The notes under the pieces were generated by a model. The model was not told where the DNA came from. It made no database searches and worked only from the letters and a program-made list of their open reading frames with translations. Shown piece by piece: positions 21,740-32,815 of a stretch of DNA of 64,000 nucleotides. Where the stretch lies: assembly GCA_003508835.1 (NCBI GenBank), contig PUFA01000021.1, forward strand, positions 9,774,501-9,838,500, read 5' to 3'. The position numbers and the translations under genes are program-made. This stretch comes from Eonycteris spelaea. Its lineage: Eukaryota; Chordata; Mammalia; Chiroptera; Pteropodidae. Each line of letters begins with the position of its first letter. Within the stretch, counting starts at the first letter, position 1.

Positions 21740-22284
21740 TCAGATGGCCCGTGGTGGGCACCTCCTTCTGGTCCTGTGAACTTATGTTTTTCTCTCCCCT
21801 TGAGCAGGGCTGAGCCTAGTGACTTGGAAAAGGTGAGCAGATGCCACTTCCATGAATAGATTACAAAGAATTGTGACTTCCATGTTGCCGGTAGACTCTA
21901 TTGCCTTCTCAGTCTGAACATGCTGGTGAGGCAAGTGGCCATGTTGGAGAGGCCAACATGACAAAGAACTGAGGGTGGCCTCCAGCCAACGGTGGTGAGG
22001 AACTGAGATCCCAGGTTCAACTGTCTGTGAGGAACTGAATCTTGAAAGCAATCACATGAGCTTACAAGCAGACTCCCACCGCCCCCCTCATCATTTTAGC
22101 TATAAGATGGCCACAGCCCAGGCCACTTCTTGATTGCAGCCCATGAGAGACCCTGAAGTGAATGCATGCAGTGAAGTCTTGCCCGAATCCCTGGTCCACA
22201 GAAGCTGTGAAATAATAAACAGAGGCTGTTTTAAGTCGGTACGTTTCGGGAGTAGCTTGTTATGCCGCATAGAGAACTAACACA
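21740..22284 (-). mobile_element. MaLR-type (MLT1) LTR relic
   Basis: The plus strand reads as the reverse complement of an MLT1-class LTR. It has AGTGACTTGGAAAAGG-type text, a CTATAAGATGGCCACAGCC section, GAAATAATAAACAGAGGCTG, then TTTTAAGTCGGTACGTTTCG, and ends AACTAACACA. The start is diffuse. The minus-strand frame at 21782-22051 is accidental. Confidence 0.75.
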
Positions 22285-22600
22285 ATAGCGAAGGGGGTGG
22301 AACGAGATTGCAAACATGCTTTAGATGCATTGCGGGTCTTACTAATTTTTGCATTATACATGACCTTCACTTAGCAATTTCAAACGGAGAGCATTTTGAA
22401 TGAAAATTCATTTAGACAAGAACACACAAAACTCCTCTGCTCCTTTTAAATCTACAGGGACAAGGGAGCAGCATTTGTGACTTAATATAAAATTCGAATT
22501 GCACCAGGCTTTCCAGATTAGAGCAGTTGTGAAATGCGGGGGAAAGAAGAAATAAGACATGCCATCATCATATTAATAATCACACAACTCATAATGGGGA

Positions 22601-22800
22601 TTATTTATTGAGCACTTGACATATGCTAGGTAATGTGGTAAGTGATATGAACCTCATTTCATAAAATTCTCTGAACCGGCTCTAAGATAAAGGTAGATTA
22701 TCCTAATTTTCCAGCTGAGGGAATGGACATTTTGACAAATCTCCCAACCAGTAGCTCACAGCAGCAATGACATTGGGACTCATTGTGTCTTGCATGAAAG
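22601..22800 (-). mobile_element. MIR SINE relic
   Basis: TTATTTATTGAGCACTTGAC, then TATGAACCTCATTTC and TTTTCCAGCTGAGGGAATGG give the antisense order of MIR. This is an ancient tRNA-derived SINE shared by all mammals. The copy is strongly diverged. Confidence 0.75.
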
Positions 22801-23064
22801 CCTGTGTTCACAATTTTAAAGCTTGGAAAATTGTCTAAAATGACAGCCATGCCTCTCCTCTGCTTTGTTCGACCAATGGTGGCACATCATTAAACATGCT
22901 ACCTTTGTTTTGTAAAAACACCCCAAAACTTCCTGACTCTAAAAGCTACTCTTTTCTTAAAAACATGGTTGCAATTAATCATATTGCCCTGTGATTTTTT
23001 TTTTTAATACTTGTCCTGTCATGTTAGTTTTTTTATTGCTTGACCTTTTTTCCCCACAAAGAAT

Positions 23065-23200
23065 TTTATTTTATTCACAAATAAATTCTTTGAGGACAGG
23101 AACATGTTCTCATACTCCAGTGTCTACAGCCATGTCTGGTACTGCACTGTACAAATAAGCATCCAGTAAGTCTGTTTTGATGGATTGGATTTACTCTGAA
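23065..23200 (+). mobile_element. L2 3' tail relic
   Basis: The segments TTTGAGGACAGGAACATG, CAGTGTCTACAGCCATGTC and CATCCAGTAAGTCTGTTT have the order of the L2 3' end in sense orientation. Confidence 0.6.
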
Positions 23201-23516
23201 ATGCAAACAGTGATAGGCTGAGAGAAGGTGTCTTTCTAGGAAGAACAGTCAGTCCGCGTTGCTTAAAGTGCCAGCAATTCCAGGAAAGAGCTTGGGTTGC
23301 GCTGAGCATCAGAAGTTATCACGAGATCAGCCCTATCACGAGACCTCTCAGGGGCAGCCTTGCTCCTGGACCATCCTGGGAGGGTTAGCAGGTAAATGCT
23401 CATCACCAACCATCCTCTTTTCCCTCTCCTTGGATGGAGGGATTTCCCAGCATTTAGGGTGCTAAAACTAGGAAAGTTCTAGATGAACTGGGATAAGTTG
23501 GTCATTTCAGGAGTGT
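23201..23516. other. Unassigned stretch
   Basis: No gene or nameable repeat. The short open frame at 23259-23465 has no domain. Confidence 0.4.
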
Positions 23517-23861
23517 TGTTAAGGACTGAATGTTTGTGTGCCTCCCCTCATTCATATGCTGAAGCCCTAATCCCAGTGTGACTATATTTGGGGTAAGGAA
23601 GTAATTAAAGTTAAATGAGGCCTAAGAGTGGGGACCTGATCCAATAGGATTCGTTTTCTTGTAAGAGGAGACACCAGAGCTCTCTTTCCTCTTCTGCCAG
23701 GTGGGGATGCAGTGAGAAGGTGTCACCTGCAAGCCAGAACCACACCACACCGGCACCCTGATCTGGGACTTCCAGCCTCCGGACTGTGAGAAATAAATGC
23801 CTCTTGCTTAACCCCTCCAGTCTGTAATATTTTGTTATGGCAGTGTGAGCCGACTAATACA
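23517..23861 (-). mobile_element. MaLR (MST/MLT1) solo LTR
   Basis: This is a well-preserved reverse-complement MaLR LTR: it opens TGTTAAGGACTGAATG, followed by CCCTAATCCCAGTGTGACT, a GTAAGAGGAGACACCAGAG block, TCCAGCCTCCGGACTGTGAG, AAATAAATGCCTCTTGC and a CGACTAATACA end. No internal region is present. No target-site duplication is readable. Confidence 0.88.
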
Positions 23862-24385
23862 AATAAATGTATTTATTTGTTATAAATATGTGGGGAGGGA
23901 TGCTGTTTTGCTACATTTATGTTGTTTTTTCTTTGAATTTAAATCCAACCGACCAACCAACCAACCAAAGTCACCAGAGTCTGTTATTTCATATGGTATA
24001 TGTTTGTTATCAGAAATTTTAACTAGATTTATTTATTTTTTCTATTTTTTTAAATTAAGTTTATTTGGGTAACACTGGTTAATACAAGCATAATTTTTCA
24101 GGTGTACATTATAATTTGACATCTACATATTCTATTGTGTGATTACCACCCAAATCCAGTTTCCTTCAGCTACCATATATTTGATCCCCTTTACCCACTT
24201 CACCCTCCCCCAACCCCACAATATTCGACCCCCTTTATCCAGTCTACTTCTCCCCTCCTCCCCCACTTCCTACCCTCTGGTAACCACTAGTCCATTGTCC
24301 ATGTCTCTGAGTCTCTGTCCTGTTCACCTGTTGCTTTTAGGTTTACATCCCACATACAAGTGATATCAGGTGATTTTCTACTTTT

Positions 24386-24862
24386 TCAGTCTGACTTATT
24401 TCGCTTAGCATGATTTGCGATAACCATCCATATTGTCACAAATGGCAGTATTTCATCTCTTCTTATGGCTGAGTAATATTCCATTGTATATATGTACCAC
24501 AGCTCCTTTAGCCAATCATCTATCATAGGACACTTTGGTTGCTTCCACGTCCTGGCCACCGTGATGCTGCTATGAACGTCAGTGTGCAAATATCTTTTTG
24601 GATATGGGTTTTCAATGTCTTTATCATATGGTAGATCAATTCTTAGTTTTTTGAGGCACCTCCATACTATTTCCCATAGTGGCTGTACCAATTTGCAGTC
24701 CCACCAGCAGTGTATGAGGGTTTCTTTTATTCTGCATCCTCTCCAACATTTGTTATTACTTGTTCTTTTGAAAACAACTCTTCTAACAGGTGTGAGATGC
24801 GATCCCATTGTGGTTCTGATTTGCATTTCCCTAATAGCTAGCAATGTTGAGCATCTTTTCAT
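24386..24862 (-). pseudogene. L1 ORF2 C-terminal fragment
   Basis: There are 158 open codons with the hallmark L1 ORF2 C-terminal phrases: [46 protein letters not shown] and [17 protein letters not shown]. The CCHC-like cysteine/histidine segment (CWRGC followed by HCWWDC) is recognisable. The N-terminal endonuclease and reverse-transcriptase catalytic parts are missing through truncation. It is not a host gene and is presumably not translated. Confidence 0.93.
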
Positions 24863-24996
24863 GTTTGTAGGCCATTTGTATGTCCTCTAGGGAGAAGTGT
24901 CTGTTCAGGTCTTCTGCTCATTTTTTGATTGGATCATTTGTTTGTTTTGTTTTGTTTTTGTTATTGATTGTATGAGTTCTTTATATATTTTGGATA

Positions 24997-25200
24997 TTAG
25001 TCCCCTATCAGAGGCATTGCTTGCAAATATATTTTCCCATAGAGATGGTTGTCTTTACCTTGTTGATGGATGATTTCTTTTGCTGAGCAGAAGCTTTTTA
25101 GTTTGATGTAGTCCCATTCATTTATTTTTGCTTTTACTTCCCTTGCCTTTGAGGTCAAATTCATAAAATCCTCCTTAAGTCCAAGGTCCTTGAGTTTCAT
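24997..25200 (-). pseudogene. L1 ORF2 fragment, upstream piece in another frame
   Basis: Sixty-seven codons with the phrase EVKAKINEWDYIKLKSFCSA match the ORF2 region just upstream of the fragment at 24386-24862. The two lie in the same element but are separated by stops and a frame change, so the reading frame is broken between 24862 and 24997. Confidence 0.85.
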
Positions 25201-25227
25201 TCCTATTTAGAAATTTTTAACTAGATT

Positions 25228-25759
25228 AAACAGTCATTTTTAGAATGAAAGATTTAACAGTATTTTGAAGGTCATTGTCATCAATATTTATCTGCGATGT
25301 GCAGACAGGGCTCCTGGGTCTTTTCGATGTTACAGATCTCCTTTGAAGTCCTGGAGAGTTTTTCCCACTGAGCAGTTTTACAGGGTACGGAGAGGAATAA
25401 CATCAAGGATTCAGCATGCACTACAGGTCCAAGAGAGCTGTATCAAAAACTCACACACCAGGCTATTTAATTTGTTGGCCTGCTCAGTAAAAAGATACCT
25501 GCTGAGCAGGGTGGGTTTGAAGAATCAGATGGAGAGAAATATAAACGAGTATAATTCACACTATTATTTCTTGGCTGCACTCACACATGGATGAAAAGTT
25601 TTTCCTACCCCAGAGCTGGCATATTTCTCTTGCTACTTTCTCTGAGCTCCTACCTTGGCAGCTGAAAGTCAGTGAAAAAAATCACACAATTGAGCCTACT
25701 AGGTTTTTACTTTCAAGTTATTTTAAACTTCCAACTGGTGCTGCCTGGTAGTTCTACTG
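25228..25759. other. Unassigned stretch
   Basis: Repeat-free with normal complexity. The plus-strand frame at 25265-25594 (109 codons) has no recognisable domain and no splice context. It could be a weak regulatory candidate, but nothing decisive is visible. Confidence 0.4.
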
Positions 25760-25822
25760 TTTTTGTTTTGTTTTGTGTTTGTTTTGTTTTGTTTTGTTTT
25801 GTTTTGTTTGTTTTTTGTTTTG
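25760..25822. repeat. (GTTTT)n low-complexity tract
   Basis: About a dozen imperfect GTTTT/GTTT units. It generates a phenylalanine/valine-rich frame that is not a gene. Confidence 0.95.
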
Positions 25823-26129
25823 GTCAGTGTTCTTCTCCACTCCTTGAGGTGGCTGTTTTATACCTTCCTCTTGCCCCTCAAGGCCACCATATCTTCTTCA
25901 GCAGGTGACCTTGCCACATTCTACATGGAGATTTAAAAAAATCTCACCAGACCTAATCCTGCTACCTGTCACCACCAATGAGAACACTGCTTCCATCTGC
26001 ACCCATATCTTTCTCTCCTGCTCAGTTCTGATGAAGTGGTCTTCTTCCTCCAAAACCAATCATCTTATATGAGCTCAGTATGCTCTTTTTGTTTTATGTA
26101 GGCAGCTTGTAAATTGCCCCTGCCCCCAA
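25823..26129. other. Unassigned stretch
   Basis: Nothing nameable. Pyrimidine-rich text without a gene. Confidence 0.4.
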
Positions 26130-26320
26130 TTATACCCATGTCAAGTATTTGGACCCTCGTGCAATCTCCTGACTTGGACTGTTCCCTGGATTTAGTGACT
26201 TGTTTCTAACCAGCAGAATATGGCAAAAGTGATGGGTTGCTACTTCCGAGATTAGGTTATAAAAGGTTGTGATTTCCGTCTTGCTCTATTTGACTTGCTT
26301 GCTGTGATGAAGCAGTCCTG
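26130..26320 (-). mobile_element. MLT1-type LTR fragment
   Basis: TTAGTGACTTGTTTCTAACC, then GCAGAATATGGCAAAAGTGA, TGGGTTGCTACTTCC, GATTAGGTTATAAAAGG and TTGTGATTTCCGTCTTGCTC follow the reverse-complement order of MLT1-class LTRs. The 3' part past 26320 is too diverged to follow. Confidence 0.75.
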
Positions 26321-28109
26321 CAGACGTTGTCATTAGGACCTTGTCTCTTTATGTCTGGGCCCTGCTGACGTTATTCTGAGGTGCATTCTTTACTTGAGGT
26401 GGCAATGATGTCTACGAGTATCTCCATGTTTCCATCATATTCATGGGCAGCGTAACAGACCACAGAGCTTACAGAATATTAAAACAAGTTTGGTCTCTGA
26501 GTTAAAACCTTTTCATCACATTCAATAAATATAAAGTTAGCTATCTTAGTGTGTATTTTTCTATAATTGGCTGTTAGTTGACCTTCTTCTGCTTACTTTG
26601 CTCTCAATTTCAGTCTCTCAATCTTACCCCAGTTCAATATTCTAACCTAGTTGACATAAATGAGGAATTTATTAGGCACAATCCATTCCTTTGGGATTGA
26701 GAAAGAGATGGTTCTTAGAAGAAGATGCAGGATTTTCTTGATGACCTAACATAATATTCACCTGACAGAAGAACAGGAGGAAAGAGCTGCTGCTCTTGGA
26801 AACTGTCCACACTGTGGTCACTTTCTGCTTTGCTTGCACTGGGAAGCCGGACTTTGGGCGACCATGGTATTCTGCAGCCCAAGGCTGAAGGCTGAACCAG
26901 TGTTTAATTTTAGTCTATTCAGAAGGAAAAGCTTCCCAAAGACATCAGAAGTGTTTTTCAGGGGCTAGGTCCACAAACATGTTTCTGATCTGGCCAGGGG
27001 CATGGGCCCATGACAGTGCCACAGGCTCCGCCATGAAGGGGCATGTGACTATTGGTTTTTGTGAGATCCTGAATGCAAGCGGGGAATTCAGAGGATGGTG
27101 GAGAGTCATGTCCATCCAGGCAGGAAATTCCTCTTGTGCCTTTCTCTGGATATCTGGTATTGCATGGCATATAGTAAGCACTAAATAGATATGTGTTAAC
27201 TGATTTGAGTAACTGAGTCATATATAGAACAGCTAGATGTGGAGGTGGAGGTAAAAAAAAAAAATGCTACCTGAATAGCTAGCGGCTTGATGAATTTAAT
27301 CCTTGCACTCTGAAAAGATTTGTAAGTGTTCCTTTTATAATCAACTGATATTCAATTAACCTGTAATAACTACCTTTATAATTCTAGAGCAGTAATTTGA
27401 GTGTCTTGAAAAGTTGTCTAGCATTTTCCTTTGTTAGTCTGTTCTGGGGAAATGAATCACAAGTATTAATTACTGGACAGGGATTCATTTTTCTCTTTTT
27501 TTCTTTTTTACTACAATGATGAACATGTTGAATTAATATTAAATAATTCTTAAAATTTTCCAATAATTTGGAAGTCGTTATTAATAATTCTTAAAAGGAG
27601 AGATTTTATTCAGTTGTGCAAGCACATGGTGAAAGACAACTGGCTTAAGTTGTTGAATTTCTGCTTCCTTTGAAAAAACTGTTTAAGAAAGTGGAGAACA
27701 TGTAATTACCCCAATGAAATGATTATGGGACATTGAAAAACTGGTTGCCCTACGTCGTTAAGTGCATGATGAAGAAACAGTGAAGGCATGGATAACAGGA
27801 ACCTCCTCGTCCAGTAGTGATCTCAATTTGCATTTTGGTTCTGCAAAGCACAAATAGGTTAACTGGATACCAAAGAGCAGTGAACTAACTATGATTTTCA
27901 TCTTTACATGCTGATTAAGAATTCAAGAATTTAGAATGTAATATTTATAACACCATATGGTCAAATTATCCCCTCACTTTCTGTACTTGTGAGGGGAGAA
28001 AGACAGAAAGGCCCAATTTCTTCACTTATGCAATTGATAACTATTAATTTTGTAACAATTTTCCAATGATTACTTGCTGTAAAAATATAAAATGGTGCCA
28101 GAAGGTTTA
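26321..28109. other. Unassigned stretch
   Basis: No gene. Around 27150-27215 a short L2/MIR-tail-like phrase (GGCATATAGTAAGCACTAAA) is present. Opposed frames at 26945-27221 overlap and are accidental. The rest is AT-rich without nameable repeats. Confidence 0.4.
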
Positions 28110-28520
28110 GCATGTCTTATTGACACTGTAATTTTGCTTATTTCCTTCTAGACTTTTTTCCAGTGCATATTTTTTAGAGTAGTTGTAATTACATTATACT
28201 TGTAATTTACCCTGACTTTTTAAAGCTTAGTGTCATAAATGTTACTTATGTTTATAGCAGCAAAAATATGAAAACAAAAGTAATATGTAACATACTCAAT
28301 GGACACACAGTGCTCTCAAACACACTGGATATGAAAATGAAATAATTTATTTAACAATTTCCGTACAACTGGCTATCTAGGCTTTATTTTTTGTTTCCGT
28401 TGTTACAAATGAGATAAATGTTGTAATGCATCTTTTTAATACACATCGATCTTTCAGAATTTTGACTATTAGGAGAAAATTCTACAAGGGAAATCGGTGA
28501 CTGAAAATTTAGAAATCTCT
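28110..28520 (-). mobile_element. Old L1 (L1M) 3' UTR relic
   Basis: The text TTTTTAGAGTAGTTGTAATT, a TTTATTTAACAATTTCCGT block, AACTGGCTATCTAGGCTTT and GAAAATTCTACAAGGGAAAT resembles the antisense old-L1 3' UTR seen at 15085-15345, but is more diverged. Confidence 0.5.
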
Positions 28521-29299
28521 TTTTAAAGACGTTTGAAGCAAATATGATTCCGGGCCTAATTTTTTTTTTTCAAGTGACATTAACTAGTTTAGAAATAAAA
28601 GGGGGATTTATTAGATGAAAACGACTGTACACGTGGAACCACGGGAAGGGAAAGCTCATCTGGATGGCCAGACCCAGGGACTTAAATGCCCCGGGATTTG
28701 CTCTGATGCTTTCTTCCTGAGGCTCAGCGCTCAGCCACGTTGCATTCATTTGCTGGTCATGTTTGTTTGTTTGTTTTTGATTTTTTCCCTCGCCAGGGAC
28801 ACAGCTTCCCCAAACTTTTGGGGTCTGATGGTAAGTAACAAGGGATTGGATTTAGTTCTAGGAGGAAAGGTCCTGGAGACCCCCCTTCCTCCCAGCCTGG
28901 CTCACTCAGGGTGCTGCTATGGACCAGTGCACACCAGCAAAGCGGGCAGATCCTGTCACAGAGGCAGGTGTCAGAGGCCCAGGTCTTTTTATTAGGTCTA
29001 TTTCTAAAGAATGAAGAAATTATGTGAGTTAAATGTTTTTGTTATTTATGTCCATATATATGATCATGTTACCTTATCATTTGGCAATTCTATCAAGAAT
29101 AGATAGAGGTGCCAATTTTACTACCCCTTAGCCAGTATTGACTATTGAAGTTGTTATGATTATGATTATTTTTGACATATATATTTTCATTATGTTCAAG
29201 AAGCTGTATCGAACACATGTATACAGTTCCTGGTTCACCCCAATTTCATTGGAATGACATTAAGTAAGTAGGACAGGGATAAATCCATAAGTTTCGATG
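28521..29299. other. Unassigned stretch
   Basis: No gene. The plus-strand frame at 28615-28995 (126 codons) crosses a GTTT tract and has no domain signature. Confidence 0.4.
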
Positions 29300-29428
29300 A
29301 TTAGCAATCTTAATTTCATTTGCAACAGTAGTTGCCTCTTGCCACGGAACCTAAAATAGTCACAGGTTCTGAGGATTAAGACACAGATGTGTTTGGGTGG
29401 GCGGGGGACATTTTTCTGCCTACCACAG
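29300..29428 (+). mobile_element. MaLR LTR 3' fragment
   Basis: AATCTTAATTTCATTTGCAA, then GTCACAGGTTCTGAGGATTA, GACACAGATGTGTTTGGG and TTTTTCTGCCTACCACAGAC reproduce the 3' end of a forward MaLR LTR. The 5' part is missing or unrecognisable. Confidence 0.7.
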
Positions 29429-29504
29429 ACCCTAGGGAATTTCGACACAATTCAATGAAAATAGGAAAGTAGACAGTTCTTCTTTTTTTTTTATGTTGGC
29501 AGAA

Positions 29505-29560
29505 TCTCAAACATATTAGGTGCTCAATAAACAATTGTTGGTTGGATATTTGGGGAGAGA
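29505..29560 (+). mobile_element. L2 3' terminal fragment
   Basis: The phrase ATTAGGTGCTCAATAAACAA followed by TTGTTGGTTGG is the last part of L2 in sense orientation. Confidence 0.6.
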
Positions 29561-30774
29561 CAGAAGACAGCAGTAAGAGGGCCCTGTGAAGTCTGGTGAC
29601 ATGGATCAAGATTAGGAGCGCACGGAGGGGTGTCTCTAGAGACATCCGTGGGCGAGGGGCTGTGCAGCAGAAACTTGCTTTCAGATGTGTGTCTGCCAGA
29701 GAATTTTTAGAGAGAGACACATACGCGACTCCCCGGGGAATTGGAAATGTGTGAGTGATATTACTTGGGGAGGAGGTGGAACATCTAGGAATATAACTTG
29801 CGTTATTTGTGGTCTGGGCCAGAAATGCCTTCCTCAGGCACCAAAGTTATCTAATGTTGCTGAGGGTGTAGAAGTGGGTGTTCTTTCTCTTTTTTATAGG
29901 TGCAGATGATGATCAGGGCCAAAGGAACCAACCTCCGGGTCCCAAACAGGCAAGTGGACTGTGGGGTTAGTAAAGGCTGTCCACGGAAATTAGCTGAAAA
30001 GGTTTCAGAGTTTGCTGCATGGCACAGGAAGCAGCGTGGTTTCTCCTTAGAATCACTTTGTCTTCTCTAAATTCCTTCAACATAAAAAAACTACTTTTCT
30101 CTTTCGTCTGAGTGTGATGCTATGTTGGTTTGTGACGCATCTGCATTGCAGTGGATGTCTGCTTTCTTTCTTTTTAAGATTCCCTGAACCTTAAAATAAA
30201 TTCTTTGTATTTAGTGTTCTTTATATATGCGTAAACAAAATGTTCTACTGAATCTAAACAAGCAAAGCTTTAAATTTTGAATAACCGTGAGGAAATTGAG
30301 TACCAGAGGTTTAAGGAAAAAACGCATGCAAGCTCTAATGCGGTCCCTTCCTCCCCAAATTAACTTTAACGACAAGCCATTTGGTTGAGATTCTCTCAAG
30401 ATCTGGAGCAGAAAGGACTTAAAAATCCACTAGGATGTTTTTTGTTTGGTTCAGGATAAATAATGTTGACATGTGATAGAAAATATCTTCTGAATTATCT
30501 TGAGAGTAAGAGCCTTGGTTTTATGAGCAGGGAGTTTTAGTATGTTTTGTGTCATGAATAATCCTCCATGACAAGGTTCGCGACCCTTTCACATCATGGA
30601 ACACAGGAAAACTTTTGAGTTTTTGTAAAGTAAATAAGTAGTAGCATTTTGTTATGTTTTGTTCAAATTTGAAGTATTTCAGAATGTGGTTTAATATTTA
30701 GGCTTCACGAATATGATAGGAAATAAGGCTTGATGTTATGCTTCGTAATGACATATATCCATACCAATATTTTT
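29561..30774. other. Unassigned stretch
   Basis: No gene. Short open frames at 29685-29909 (plus) and 29376-29720 (minus) are without domains. No nameable repeats. Confidence 0.4.
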
Positions 30775-31460
30775 GTAATAATCTTTTGATTTTGGAATAA
30801 TTTTAAGTGTTCAGAAAAGCTACAGAGATAGTATAGAGAGTGCCATGTACTCTCCCCCTGCTGTAACTTCCCCTCATATTATTCTCTTACATTGCTGTGG
30901 TACATTTGTCAAAACTGAGTAACCAATACTGCTACATTTATATTAACCATATTCTAAACTCTATTTAGATTTCACCAGTGTTTCCGTAATATCCTTTTCT
31001 TGCTCCCAAATCTCATCCAGGATATCACATTGCCCTTAGTTGCCACATCTCCTTAGTGTCCTCTGTTCTGTGATAGTCTCTTAGTTCTCCCCCCCCCTTT
31101 TTTTCCCGTTATCTTGACAGTTTTGAGAGTATTGGTCAAATATTTTGCAGACTGTTCCTCAATTTGGGTTTGTCTGAAGTTTTCCTCGTGATTAGACTGG
31201 GTTATGGGTTTGGTGGCAGAAAACCATAGACAGGAAACACCCTTCCCATCACAATGTATCAGAGGTTACATGATGTCCATGTGACTTATCATTGATGATG
31301 TTCACTTGATCGCTTGGTTAAGATCATGTCTACCAGTTTTCCACACTGTAAAGTTACTATTTTCTTCTTTCTTTGGAAGTGAGGCGCTAAATCCAGTCCA
31401 CATTCAACAAAGGGGGGATTAAACTCCACCTCTTGGAAGAGGTTGTATCAATGTAAACAG
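30775..31460 (-). mobile_element. Old L1 (L1M) 3' UTR relic
   Basis: A long collinear match in memory to the antisense L1M 3' UTR: TTTTGGAATAATTTTAAG, AAAGCTACAGAGATAGTATA, GGTACATTTGTCAAAACTGA, TTTAGATTTCACCAGTGTTT, CAATTTGGGTTTGTCTGAAG, GATTAGACTGGGTTATGG and CACTGTAAAGTTACTATTTT. No coding part is present. This is the best-preserved old L1 piece in the window. Confidence 0.85.
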
Positions 31461-31955
31461 GTTGAAATTTGAAATCATATTTTGAAAATATTTTAATTCT
31501 AGAGATTTTACCCTCAGTGGACCCATGCTTCATGCATGTGAAGAAAGGAAATGCTGTACGCACAGACCTGGGCTCAAGCCCTTCCTTATTGTCTCAGTCC
31601 CAAGTAAAAGACACATGTCCAATGCTATGGCGACACTCTTGAATCGTTTGTCTCAAACACCCAACCGTATGGACCTATGCAAGACTATGGTGGAAGTAAG
31701 TGGAAGGAGATTTGCACATTCTTTTGAATGTATTTTCATCTTCGGATGAAACAAAGCTGAATTCTAAATATGGAATATTTAAACGCGCTGATTTTTAAAC
31801 CAAAGTTAGGGTATGCAAACACCACGTAACTACACACTTAGATGTCTTGGTTTCAGTTTCAACTGTGGCTTCACTCAGTGGCCAGCTGACACATAGGTGT
31901 CAATTCTAATTTGCATCACTGTCTCCTCTCCTATATATATCTAGGGCGGATCTGA
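31461..31955. other. Unassigned stretch
   Basis: No gene or nameable repeat. Confidence 0.4.
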
Positions 31956-32396
31956 AGTGTAGACTTGTGTCCTTCTCAAATTTACATGTTGGAACCGGAA
32001 CACTAGATATTTCAGAATGTGATCTGTTCAAAAATAGACCCTTTGCACATGTAATTAGTAAGATGAGGCCATTAGGATGGGCCTAAATCCTATGTGACTG
32101 GTGTCCTTATAAAAAGGAGAAGTTGGGTCACAGAGGTGCATGCACAGGGAGAACACCATGTGAAGATTAAGGCAGAGATTGAGGCAAATTTTTATAAGCC
32201 GACACTGCCAAAGATTGCCAGAACACACTAGAAGGTAGGCGAGAGGTATGGACCAGATTCTTTCTCACAGAGCCCAGCAGGAACCCTGCCAACACCTTGA
32301 TCTTCTGGCTTCCAGAACTGCCAGCTAAAAATTTTCATTTTTTAGCCACCCAGTGTGTCATGCTTCATTAAAGCACCTCTAGCAGATCCATACAGT
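31956..32396 (-). mobile_element. MaLR-type LTR relic
   Basis: The reverse-complement order of a MaLR/MLT1 LTR is clear: TGTGTCCTTCTCAAATTTAC, TTTCAGAATGTGATCTG, ACATGTAATTAGTAAGATGA, GTGACTGGTGTCCTTATAAA, GGGAGAACACCATGTGAAG, CCAAAGATTGCCAG and TTTTAGCCACCCAGTGTGTC. It ends near CCATACAG. No target-site duplication could be read. Confidence 0.85.
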
Positions 32397-32764
32397 AGAT
32401 AATCGAAGCTGGACTGTGCAAACCAGCTTAATGGCTCAAAGCTGGCTTGGTTATTCTGTACATAGACTTCAGAGGGAATCTGCAACTCTTCAGTTACTAG
32501 AAGCCCTTCACTGGAAACTTCTACTAAATGCTCATTGGAGATCGTTCCACTGTGTAGTCATTTTGAAATTTATATTATTTTTGGCCATATATAAGGTCTT
32601 TGCTTACCAAAATCTTCAAAGTCTGACAGTTTTCTATTTATTGATGCCATTGTGATGACAAACCAGTGGTGACTTTGATAGTCAAATTTCTTCCCCACTT
32701 CCTCAAGGCTGAATCAATGACTGAAGGATTCAGCTTTGCCTTGTAATTTGATCATAGGTGAGGA
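32397..32764. other. Unassigned stretch
   Basis: Nothing nameable. The short plus-strand frame at 32416-32655 has no domain. Confidence 0.4.
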
Positions 32765-32765
32765 G

Positions 32766-32813
<48 letters not shown>
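32765..32813. repeat. (ATCT)n tetranucleotide microsatellite
   Basis: About twelve perfect ATCT units. Tracts of this class are usually polymorphic. Confidence 0.98.

Positions 32814-32815
<2 letters not shown>

Larger units (their letters stand above)
24012..25227 (-). mobile_element. 5'-truncated L1 with target-site duplication
   Basis: The L1 body runs from about 24030 to 25208 on the minus strand. It is enclosed by AGAAATTTTAACTAGATT (24012-24029) and the same sequence with one extra T (25209-25227). The T-rich start on the plus strand (24030-24050) is the poly(A) tail. The 3' UTR (about 24051-24385) includes TTCAGGTGTACATTATAAT and a long CCCC/CTCC-rich part of the type I associate with bat and other laurasiatherian L1s. 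It is followed by the C-terminal half of ORF2. The element is about 1.2 kb, dead, and moderately young judging by how well the duplication and ORF2 remnants are kept. Confidence 0.92.

Noticed and set aside
32765..32813. Regular short repeats considered as a CRISPR-like or satellite array
   Set aside because: They are a simple ATCT microsatellite with no spacers, in a mammalian context.
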